A DNA stretch of 7,065 nucleotides from Candidatus Fermentibacterota bacterium (GCA_030607835.1 JAUWJE010000097.1:1-7065); one strand, 5' to 3'. Counted from the first letter of the stretch, positions 1-5,619 are shown. Numbers and translations: made by a program. The notes: generated by a model from the sequence alone, not told the origin.

Positions 1-324
1 GGGCTTACGCCCTTCACCAGTGCTGCTTCTCCACCTTCCGGTATGACAGGAACTGAAACACTTTCCTGTTTAGCAAAGGCATTCGGGCTTGATATCGCGG
101 ATGATCTATTCGATGAAATCGACAGAGTAGTGAGGAAAAATCTTGGTGACCTTACACGCTTCTACTGGAATACCGGTGAGAAGAGAAACTGGGATGGAAA
201 AGGAGAACTTGTATCGGTTGAAGCAGATGCAAAAGCAACATCGATCCTGCCTCCGATGACTCACAGCCAGGAATACAGGAAAGAGATCCGGGAAGTGGGA
301 ACGGAGCGGTTCCGTGTTCTTTAA
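1..324 (+). CDS. Unidentified protein, C-terminal 107 residues (5' end outside window)
   Basis: The frame is open from the first base of the window to a TAA at 322-324, so this is the end of a longer gene. The ATG at 43 is internal or at best an alternative start, because the reading frame upstream is open and no Shine-Dalgarno site precedes it. The visible part starts with a Pro/Ser/Thr/Gly-rich stretch (about residues 1-16). A charged, probably helical segment follows (LAKAFGLDIADDLFDEIDRV, then VVRKNLGDLTRFYW), and the tail carries ILPPMTHSQEY and ends ERFRVL. It has no membrane segment, signal peptide or metal-binding cluster, and looks like a soluble cytoplasmic enzyme or its C-terminal subdomain. 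I do not recognise the family and assign no function. It is tail-to-tail with the methyltransferase gene, and the two stop codons share the TTAA at 321-324. No hairpin terminator is visible at the junction. Confidence 0.75.
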   Translation, partial: GLTPFTSAASPPSGMTGTETLSCLAKAFGLDIADDLFDEIDRVVRKNLGDLTRFYWNTGEKRNWDGKGELVSVEADAKATSILPPMTHSQEYRKEIREVGTERFRVL

Positions 325-881
325 TTTATATTTACGCGGTTCTTCTCATCAAAATGGATCCCTTCCATAGAAAGCAGTCTTCTTTTCATATCTGTGCCAC
401 CCTGGTAACCGCCGAGGGTTCTGTCAGACCGAATAGCTCTGTGACAGGGAATGATTATCGGAAAGGGATTTCTGGCCAGAGCATTTCCCACCGCACGGCT
501 GGCACAAGGATTGCCAAGGCGCTCCGCAATGCGCTGATATGTACTGACATATCCTCGAGGAATTGATTGCTCTATAATAAGAACTTTCTGCTGGAATTCT
601 GAACAGAGATCCATTCGAACCAATGAAAGCGAGAAACTGATATCCTCTCCACTCAGGAATGCTTCGATATCTCCGGCAACTGAATCAATCATGCGGCATG
701 AACCAGATCTGCAATCATGGAAGAACTCTGACACGTAAGCTTCGGCATTCACTCCTTGCCCTGAGAGGAGTATTCTGAAGATTCCAGGCTCACTATGGAA
801 CATGGACCAGAGCACGGCAACTGACCCGAAAGTTGGTGTGTGAATGTACAGAAAATATTTTCCAGAGTCATCATTTCTCAT
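321..881 (-). CDS. ogt: Methylated-DNA--protein-cysteine S-methyltransferase (O6-alkylguanine repair)
   Basis: This is a suicide repair protein of 186 residues. It transfers the methyl group from O6-methylguanine (and O4-methylthymine) in DNA to its own cysteine. The C-terminal domain (about 95-175) has all the family hallmarks: FQQKV and IPRG, the Tyr of VSTYQRIA (Y115), RAVGNALARNP with the base-flipping Arg (R129) and hinge Asn (N133), and the active-site PCHR with Cys146. LGGYQGG and the LLSMEG glutamate (E173) follow. The usual Trp of the VW pair after FQQ is Leu here. The N-terminal beta domain is divergent but about the normal size, so this is the single-domain Ogt/MGMT type without an Ada AraC-like half. 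The ATG at 881 has no close Shine-Dalgarno site (AGAGG lies 17 nt away). An in-frame stop upstream allows no better start. It lies 30 nt behind the response regulator and is probably read with it. The ogt symbol follows the architecture; the Ogt versus Ada-C distinction is not firm. Confidence 0.93.
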   Translation of the reverse strand: MRNDDSGKYFLYIHTPTFGSVAVLWSMFHSEPGIFRILLSGQGVNAEAYVSEFFHDCRSGSCRMIDSVAGDIEAFLSGEDISFSLSLVRMDLCSEFQQKVLIIEQSIPRGYVSTYQRIAERLGNPCASRAVGNALARNPFPIIIPCHRAIRSDRTLGGYQGGTDMKRRLLSMEGIHFDEKNRVNIN

Positions 882-911
882 TATAATCGATTCGATAGCC
901 TCTAAATGCCT

Positions 912-1550
912 CTAATTTAAATTCTCTTCCTCTTCAGTGCTTTTCCTGATCATCCTTTGATGGATTTCCGGATAGTGTATCCCAAGGCATTCAGGACATA
1001 TTGAATGAGAGACCATAGCTTCAGTATGTGTAGAGATGTACTCGTCCAACTGTTGCCAGTAGTTCTTATCATCACGTATTTTTTTGCAGAATGAACAGAT
1101 TGGCAGGATGCCCTGCAGGGTTTTTATATGATCGAGCGAGTTCCGGAGGTCATTCGCCTGACTCAATAGTCTGTTTTGCATTTTAATAATCCTGTAGCCT
1201 GCGTTGATGCGGGCACGGAGTTCTTCGGGATAAAAAGGTTTCGTTATGTAATCATCTGTCCCGGTATCAAGACCTTCAACAATGTCTTCCTTGTTGTCCT
1301 TAACAGTGAGCATAATGATGTAAAACGGGTTATCACCATCCATTGAACGAATCCTCTTGCATAGATCAAGACCATTCAGTCCAGGCATCAGCCAGTCAAG
1401 CAGTATGAGCCTTGGTGCATCTGGCTGACTGATAACTGTCCATGCCTCTTCACCGCTTGAAACCATCTCCACATCATGACCGCACTTACGCAGTATACCC
1501 GCTAATGTGTTACGAGTGGAGAGATCATCGTCCACGATAAGGATTCTCAT
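912..1550 (-). CDS. Response regulator: receiver domain plus CxxC...CxxC C-terminal module
   Basis: A protein of 212 residues. The receiver domain covers about 1-118 and is intact: acidic pocket D7-D8-D9, phospho-acceptor D52 (in LLDWLMPG), T82 and K104 (in TKPF). A short helical, probably coiled-coil linker (about 119-145) follows. It leads to a tail of about 50 residues with LPICSFCKKIRDD (Cys152, Cys155), aromatic YW, and SHSICPEC (Cys185, Cys188). This tail is a recurring module at the C-termini of receivers and PAS sensor proteins in several phyla. The two Cys pairs look like a zinc or redox site, but its biochemical role is not known to me. No helix-turn-helix, GGDEF, EAL or HD output domain is present. 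The ATG at 1550 has GAGG with 8-nt spacing. Its start overlaps the Hpt stop (ATGA, 1547-1550), so the pair are probably translationally coupled and the Hpt is the likely phosphodonor or acceptor. Confidence 0.93.
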   Translation of the reverse strand: MRILIVDDDLSTRNTLAGILRKCGHDVEMVSSGEEAWTVISQPDAPRLILLDWLMPGLNGLDLCKRIRSMDGDNPFYIIMLTVKDNKEDIVEGLDTGTDDYITKPFYPEELRARINAGYRIIKMQNRLLSQANDLRNSLDHIKTLQGILPICSFCKKIRDDKNYWQQLDEYISTHTEAMVSHSICPECLGIHYPEIHQRMIRKSTEEEENLN

Positions 1551-1903
1551 AGTATTAACCTCTTAATTTCCTTTTCAAGTGCCGAAAGCTGGTCTTCGAG
1601 CTCGGTTATCAAAGTGACAGCAACTCTCAGATTGCCTGCTTTGCTGGCTTTCTCAATCCTGGATGCGACCTCCTGGAGCTTGTTAGCAGCCATATTGGCG
1701 GCTGCACCATTTATGCTGTGAGCCTGAAGCTCAGCTCCACGTGAATCATTCTCATTGAGTCTGTCCTTCAGCATGTTGATTCGAGCAGGTATATCACTCA
1801 GAAAAATTTCCGCTATAGATCGTGCCAGAACAGTGTCACCCATCATGCGTTCCATGAGGTCATCAGGATCGAAGATGGATTTGTCACACCCTCCAAATAA
1901 CAT
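1547..1903 (-). CDS. Stand-alone Hpt (histidine phosphotransfer) domain protein
   Basis: A single four-helix Hpt domain that shuttles phosphoryl groups between receiver aspartates. It begins with FDPDDLMERMMGD, followed by the helix IAEIFLSDIPARINML. The active-site helix reads AHSINGAAANM, with His62 from the chosen start as the phospho-site. The conserved Gly is kept, but the Lys often found two residues before Gly position +1 (HxxKG) is Asn. The last helices are KLQEVASRIEKAS and a Leu/Glu-rich C-terminus. I chose the ATG at 1903 (118 residues) because GGAG lies 7 nt before it. The frame can extend to a TTG at 1939 (130 residues), but that has only AGG 2 nt upstream, and the extra 12 residues precede the domain. 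It has no kinase or receiver of its own. It overlaps the response regulator gene by 4 nt and is divergent from the histidine kinase operon, which suits a multistep phosphorelay. Confidence 0.9.
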   Translation of the reverse strand: MLFGGCDKSIFDPDDLMERMMGDTVLARSIAEIFLSDIPARINMLKDRLNENDSRGAELQAHSINGAAANMAANKLQEVASRIEKASKAGNLRVAVTLITELEDQLSALEKEIKRLIL

Positions 1904-1910
1904 CAGTTTA

Positions 1911-1914
1911 CTCC
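1911..1914 (-). promoter_or_regulatory. Ribosome binding site deciding the Hpt start
   Basis: On the minus strand CCTGGAG is followed by 7 nt (TAAACTG) and the ATG at 1903. This is near-ideal Shine-Dalgarno spacing and favours the shorter Hpt over the upstream TTG at 1939. Confidence 0.7.
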
Positions 1915-1922
1915 AGGTTCTA

Positions 1923-1949
1923 ATTATGCTTGAATTCAAACCTATTCAA
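1923..1949 (-). promoter_or_regulatory. Weak candidate sigma-70 promoter for the Hpt operon
   Basis: On the minus strand CATAAT (1928-1923) matches the -10 consensus at 5 of 6 positions, and TTGAAT (1949-1944) could serve as a -35. The spacer is only 15 nt, and the transcript leader before the GGAG site would be very short. A second -35-like TTGACG (2040-2035) has no good -10. Low confidence. Confidence 0.2.
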
Positions 1950-2016
1950 CACAAATAAACAAATTCAGTTGTTAAGAATTCCTTTTGAATAAACTGTTCT
2001 TTACTAATTTAAACTA

Positions 2017-2037
2017 ACGAAGCCAGCTAATCTTCGT
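2017..2037. repeat. Inverted repeat ACGAAG / CTTCGT
   Basis: Two perfect 6-bp arms (2017-2022 and 2032-2037) enclose 9 nt. The flanking AACT (2012-2015) and AGTT (2040-2043) extend the symmetry after a small bulge. It could be an operator or an RNA hairpin in a leader. It overlaps a TTGACG on the minus strand. There is no T-run on either side, so it is not an obvious terminator. Confidence 0.45.
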
Positions 2038-2056
2038 CAAGTTGAGGTTACTCTGA

Positions 2057-2066
2057 CATTCGAATG
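2057..2066. repeat. Perfect 10-bp palindrome CATTCGAATG
   Basis: A self-complementary 10-mer in the middle of the divergent intergenic region. CGAATG recurs at 2075-2080, where it forms part of the loop of AGCC-CGAAT-GGCT (2071-2083). It might be part of a protein-binding site. No function is claimed. Confidence 0.35.
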
Positions 2067-2111
2067 CCCCAGCCCGAATGGCTTTCAACCTGTTCCGTTT
2101 TGAACATGTGC

Positions 2112-2142
2112 TTGACGGGTCATGAAAAATCCTGCATCTAAT
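2112..2142 (+). promoter_or_regulatory. Candidate sigma-70 promoter for the kinase operon
   Basis: TTGACG (2112-2117, 5 of 6 to TTGACA) and TCTAAT (2137-2142, 5 of 6 to TATAAT) are separated by 19 nt, slightly longer than the ideal 17. The predicted start would be near 2149-2150, giving a leader of about 85 nt. This is motif matching only. Confidence 0.35.
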
Positions 2143-2149
2143 AAACTTT

Positions 2150-2166
2150 GTTCAGGATTACTGAAC
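2150..2166. promoter_or_regulatory. Operator-like dyad GTTCAG-N5-CTGAAC
   Basis: A perfect 6-bp inverted repeat with a 5-bp centre, 17 bp in all. This is the same geometry as the 17-bp sites bound by dimeric Fis-type HTH domains of NtrC-family regulators, though the sequence differs from the NtrC consensus. It lies at the predicted transcription start of the kinase operon. Binding there could repress or autoregulate, and if transcribed it could form a short hairpin. Confidence 0.35.
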
Positions 2167-2220
2167 CGAAGCCGGATAAGGAACGGTTTGACTGATTTAT
2201 TACAGGCAAAAGTGGAAATA

Positions 2221-2226
2221 AGAGGA
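2221..2226 (+). promoter_or_regulatory. Ribosome binding site deciding the kinase start
   Basis: AGAGGA is 7 nt before the ATG at 2234 but only 1 nt before an in-frame GTG at 2228. The ATG is therefore the better start. Confidence 0.7.
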
Positions 2227-2233
2227 AGTGTTC

Positions 2234-4222
2234 ATGATTCGTCTTGAGAACCTCTACTCACTGATTGAGGGAAACTTTGATTTTCTCCTTGCAGTCGATG
2301 GCAATGAGAAGATTATCCATGTCAGTCCCCTGCTGAAGCACTCCTGCTCCCCTGATAGTTCTGACGTTTCAGGAACTCACCTGATTGATATTCTTAAGAC
2401 TGAATCTCTCTCATCCTTTCGAAAAGCCATTGTCGAGGTTCGAAAGGGAACCAGGGGAGTGCATGCTCTGCTATCCGCCAGGTTTGAGAGATCAATACCG
2501 ATCCCAATGAACGTTGGTTACATAGAAAGTGTTCAGGGTGGTATCTACCTTTTCTTTGGGGCGCAGGCTGACTCGCTTCGCAGAATCAATGACTGGGAAA
2601 AGGAAGAAAGGGTTAAGGAGCTATCCTGTCTATATTCGGTCGCGGAATGGATAGATGTATCCGAGTCCCTCAGTGATTTTTTTACAAGACTTCCGGAGTA
2701 TCTCTCACGAGGTATGCGTTTCCCGGAGGAAGCGGTTGTCTGTTCCACATATCAGAATGTGGAGTACGGTCTGGAACCGGTGGGGGATGAATTCATAACC
2801 GTGAACCTGGTTGTAAATGGTGAGCAGAAGGGTGAAATAAGAGTTGGATACCTGAGCGAAACCCGTAACGTGCTGCCTGAAGAGCAGAAAATGCTGTTTG
2901 AAATAGGAAGAATGCTCAGTCTGGCGCTCGAAAGGAAAGAACTCTCAGAAAAAATCGTTCTCAAACAGGAAGAGGAAGAGGAGTTCAACAGACATCTGAG
3001 AGAGCTTGAAAAGGAAATCAGCAAACGTGAAAAGGAGTTTGAAGCGCAGAAGCAGAAATTGAGTACTGCTGATTCTTATCTGAACCGTATCAACAGAAGC
3101 TGGGATGAAGCCAGCCGCAGGCTTGAAACCATGTTCCAGGCGATCCCTGATGAAGTGATGCTCATAGATCTAAACAGGAACGTAGTTATGAGCAACCAGG
3201 AGAATGTCGTACCCGGTGACAAATGTTACAGAACCTATTTTAAAAGGGAAACTCCCTGCGAGGATTGTCGACTGGCAAGGATAAAGCGGGACAAGACACC
3301 GATTACCATTACCATACGAGATGATGACAGATATCTTCAGGTTCACGCTCTTCCGATATACAACCAGGAAGAGGAGGTTGATGGAATCCTTGAATTCTAC
3401 AGGGATATCACACTTGAGAAGACCTACGAACAGCAACTGCAGCAGGCTGACAAGCTGGCTTCCCTGGGTCAGCTTGTAAGCGGCATCGGCCATGAGATCA
3501 ACAATCCGAACCAGTTCATCAGGGGAAATATCAAGATTATCAATCAGGCGATTACGGACATGCTGCCGATTGTTGATAATTACTACAAAGAACATCCCGA
3601 TCTCAAAATCGCAAGGCTTAAATACGATTTCTTCAGACAACATATAATGACCCTGGTGGATGACATGTCTCACGGTTCGGAACGGATAAAGGGTATTGTG
3701 GAGGGTCTTCGTGGTTTTGCCAGAAAGGATGAGGGCCTTCTTGTGGATACAGTTGATGTCAACACTCTCATAGAAGCTACAACAAGGCTGGTTCAGAACG
3801 AGGTTCACAAGCATGCTGAGATCGAGTTGGAGTTGAGCGAGGATGTAAAGACGTTCACAGGCAATTCCCAGAAAATCGAGCAGGTGCTCGTAAACCTTAT
3901 AGTGAACTCTGCTCAGGCTATACCTGATGACAGAAAAGGACTTATTACTGTCAGAACAAGGATGGATAAAGATGCCGTTTTCATAGAGATTGAGGACAAC
4001 GGCAAAGGAATGGATGAGAAAACTCTGAAGCTGATCTTCGATCCGTTCTTCACGACAAAACGCACAAAGGGCGGAACAGGTCTGGGGCTCGCGATTGCCT
4101 TCAGAATTATCGAGGAGCATGGTGGCAGCATTTCAGTAAGCAGCAAACCTGGTACTGGAACACAGGTCACAATCAGGATTCCACTGCAGGATCATGAAAG
4201 AGACAGGGAGGTGAAGAAGTGA
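2234..4222 (+). CDS. Sensor histidine kinase, PAS-GAF-PAS-HisKA-HATPase, cytoplasmic
   Basis: A kinase of 662 residues with no transmembrane segment or signal peptide, so it senses an internal or dissolved signal. Domains in order are: PAS-like (about 5-110); GAF-like (about 128-232); a charged coiled coil (about 233-300); PAS (about 300-392); HisKA with H-box GHEINNP (His420); and HATPase. The HATPase has the N-box NLIVNSAQAI (Asn558), G1 EDNGKGMD, F-box FDPFFTTK and G2 GGTGLGLA. The second PAS carries C-x10-C-x2-C (Cys331, 342, 345), a plausible metal or redox site. The DHp is longer than usual: after NNPNQFI there is an extra helical stretch with YYKEHPDL before SERIKGIVEGLRGFAR, a known kinase variant. 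The ATG at 2234 is chosen over GTG 2228 on Shine-Dalgarno spacing. Its stop overlaps the next gene's GTG (GTGA, 4219-4222), so the downstream regulator is its probable cognate partner. Confidence 0.95.
   Translation: MIRLENLYSLIEGNFDFLLAVDGNEKIIHVSPLLKHSCSPDSSDVSGTHLIDILKTESLSSFRKAIVEVRKGTRGVHALLSARFERSIPIPMNVGYIESVQGGIYLFFGAQADSLRRINDWEKEERVKELSCLYSVAEWIDVSESLSDFFTRLPEYLSRGMRFPEEAVVCSTYQNVEYGLEPVGDEFITVNLVVNGEQKGEIRVGYLSETRNVLPEEQKMLFEIGRMLSLALERKELSEKIVLKQEEEEEFNRHLRELEKEISKREKEFEAQKQKLSTADSYLNRINRSWDEASRRLETMFQAIPDEVMLIDLNRNVVMSNQENVVPGDKCYRTYFKRETPCEDCRLARIKRDKTPITITIRDDDRYLQVHALPIYNQEEEVDGILEFYRDITLEKTYEQQLQQADKLASLGQLVSGIGHEINNPNQFIRGNIKIINQAITDMLPIVDNYYKEHPDLKIARLKYDFFRQHIMTLVDDMSHGSERIKGIVEGLRGFARKDEGLLVDTVDVNTLIEATTRLVQNEVHKHAEIELELSEDVKTFTGNSQKIEQVLVNLIVNSAQAIPDDRKGLITVRTRMDKDAVFIEIEDNGKGMDEKTLKLIFDPFFTTKRTKGGTGLGLAIAFRIIEEHGGSISVSSKPGTGTQVTIRIPLQDHERDREVKK
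4206..4213 (+). promoter_or_regulatory. Strong ribosome binding site for the NtrC-type regulator
   Basis: GGGAGGTG lies inside the end of the kinase gene, with GGAGG 7 nt before the GTG start at 4219. This supports the GTG as a true start and implies efficient, coupled translation. Confidence 0.7.
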
Positions 4223-5583
4223 ATAGAATTCTGATAGTCGATGACGATGTTGCTGTAACCAACTACTTTATGGTTTTTCTGATGCAGACCGAAGCGTTTG
4301 AGCCCACTGTTGTCAACGATTCAAGAGAAGTTGAGACCATTCTTGGCAGTGAGCAGTTTGATGTAATCATGCTCGATCTTGATATGCCGAACGTAAGCGG
4401 GATGGATATCCTTAAATTAATGCGGGCAAAAAATATAAGTATCCCCGTTGTGATTCTTACAGGTGTCAACGATATCGATCTTGCTGTTAAGTCGATGAAG
4501 CTTGGAGCCTTTGATTACCTGACAAAACCTGTGGACGATGAATACCTTCTTGAAGTTCTGGACAGAGCTATGGAGTATGGTGCAATGCATGATACCATTG
4601 ATAGACTGCCCGAGTTGCTTTCCAGAGAGGATCTGGATCACAAGGCCGCCTTCGAAAGACTCCCTACACAGGATCCTGGTGTGATACGGCTTTTTCATCA
4701 GGCTGAGAAAATGGCAAAGGGAGATCTCAGTGTATTCATCTGGGGAGAAAGGGGTACAGGAAAAGAATCACTTGCACGAGCTATTCACAATGCTTCTCCA
4801 AGGATCGACAGACCCTTTATCGCTCTTGATAGCGCTTCTCATTCACAGGAAGAATTCTCCGTGGAACTATTTGGCAGAGCAAAGGACTGGAGCGGAAGAA
4901 GCAAGGAGATGCCTGGTTTTCTTGAAACGGCATCCGGTGGTACACTGTTTATCGATAATATCGAGAATATGAGTCTACCGGTTCAGGTGAGACTCAAGAG
5001 AGTAATCCAGACGAACGAGTACTACAGGGATAACTCGACAGAGATACTGGGCTGTGATGTTCGATTCATTGTAGCTTCCACTCATGATCTTACCAGCTCA
5101 AAGTATCGCGATTCCTTCTCGCGAGATCTGCTTTACCATCTTATGGTGAATTCCATCCAGATTCCACCTCTGAGGGACAGGATGGACGATATTCCGCTAC
5201 TTGCGAAATTCTTCCTGAAGATGGAGCTTGAGCGAACGGGAAAAGAACTTGCCGGTATTTCAGACGATCTGATGGATCTTCTTCAGCAGTATAGTTTTCC
5301 TGATAATATGCAGGAGTTGAGAAATATTATTGCAAGTGCGGTTGTGAATACTGAGGGAGATACAATTACTCCTGACTCTCTCTCTCCATATATCCTCGAA
5401 CGAATAACACCGGGTGAAGTTACAGGTGGATTTACTCCAATGAAGCTCAAGGAAGCAATAATGGATTTCGTGACAAAAACAATGGAGTATTGTGGTTGCA
5501 ACAAGAAAGATGCTGCCAGGCTTCTTGGTATTTCACAGGACGAACTTGATCAGTATATTAATAAAGAGAGTTGTCCTGAATAA
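4219..5583 (+). CDS. NtrC-type response regulator with degenerate AAA+ domain, probably sigma-54 independent
   Basis: A protein of 454 residues with three domains. The receiver (1-118) is intact: D8-D9-D10, phospho-site D53, T81, K103. The AAA+ domain (about 150-390) aligns throughout with sigma-54 activators and keeps Walker A (GERGTGKE, 176-183). The Fis-type HTH is at about 408-449 (KKDAARLLGIS). Several key AAA+ residues are changed. The GAFTGA loop is replaced by AKDWSGR (221-227). Walker B DE is DN (246-247). The sensor I Asn is Thr288. The two arginine fingers of FRxDLYYRL are Ser301 and His307, and the sensor II Arg of GNVREL is Gln365. It should therefore be unable to contact sigma-54 or hydrolyse ATP in the usual way, though ATP may still bind. 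The reading frame is intact, with no sign of a pseudogene. It is probably phosphorylated by the upstream kinase and binds DNA directly, or acts as a phosphorelay intermediate. Sigma-54-independent relatives such as HupR and TyrR are known in this family. Confidence 0.93.
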   Translation: MNRILIVDDDVAVTNYFMVFLMQTEAFEPTVVNDSREVETILGSEQFDVIMLDLDMPNVSGMDILKLMRAKNISIPVVILTGVNDIDLAVKSMKLGAFDYLTKPVDDEYLLEVLDRAMEYGAMHDTIDRLPELLSREDLDHKAAFERLPTQDPGVIRLFHQAEKMAKGDLSVFIWGERGTGKESLARAIHNASPRIDRPFIALDSASHSQEEFSVELFGRAKDWSGRSKEMPGFLETASGGTLFIDNIENMSLPVQVRLKRVIQTNEYYRDNSTEILGCDVRFIVASTHDLTSSKYRDSFSRDLLYHLMVNSIQIPPLRDRMDDIPLLAKFFLKMELERTGKELAGISDDLMDLLQQYSFPDNMQELRNIIASAVVNTEGDTITPDSLSPYILERITPGEVTGGFTPMKLKEAIMDFVTKTMEYCGCNKKDAARLLGISQDELDQYINKESCPE

Positions 5584-5619
5584 TTTATGTTTTCTTTCTC
5601 TTGTCAGGTGACAGTGCTG

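Larger units (their letters stand above)
1904..2233. other. Divergent intergenic region between the two signalling operons
   Basis: About 330 bp separate the Hpt start from the histidine kinase start. I see no convincing ORF or known RNA gene. It must hold the promoters of both operons. It is AT-rich near the Hpt side and contains several dyads: TTGAATTCAA (1930-1939), ACGAAG/CTTCGT (2017-2037), CATTCGAATG (2057-2066), AGCC/GGCT (2071-2083) and GTTCAG/CTGAAC (2150-2166). I found no clear sigma-54 (GG-N10-GC with flanking TGGC/TGCA) element. Confidence 0.7.

Noticed and set aside
354..566. 70-codon plus-strand frame within ogt
   Set aside because: It is antisense to the conserved PCHR and RAVGNA region of the methyltransferase, and its product shows no features of a real protein.
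1904..1939. Longer Hpt with TTG start at 1939
   Set aside because: A TTG start with only AGG 2 nt upstream is much weaker than ATG 1903 with GGAG at 7 nt. The extra 12 residues precede the Hpt domain.
2188..2216. TTGACT as a second -35 box for the kinase operon
   Set aside because: At 16-18 nt spacing there is no -10-like hexamer (AGTGGA at 17 nt).
2228..2233. GTG 2228 as the kinase start
   Set aside because: The AGAGGA site would be 1 nt away. ATG 2234, two codons later, has 7-nt spacing.
1904..2233. Sigma-54 promoter for either operon
   Set aside because: I looked because of the NtrC-type regulator. No TGGC-N7/8-TGC style element with correct GG/GC spacing is visible on either strand.
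3170..4120. Open frame of 316 codons on the minus strand opposite the kinase catalytic region
   Set aside because: It lies wholly antisense to a well-supported HisKA/HATPase coding region, its translation shows no recognisable domain, and it has no promoter or ribosome context. It is a shadow of the kinase reading frame.
4417..4698. 93-codon minus-strand frame inside the NtrC-type regulator gene
   Set aside because: It overlaps the receiver-AAA+ coding sequence on the other strand, with low-complexity, unrecognisable translation.
4219..5583. Pseudogene interpretation of the NtrC-type regulator because of lost AAA+ residues
   Set aside because: The frame is intact over 454 codons, receiver and HTH motifs are conserved, and the gene has a strong ribosome site and tight coupling to the kinase. 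Substitution of specific catalytic residues in an otherwise preserved fold suggests changed function, not decay.
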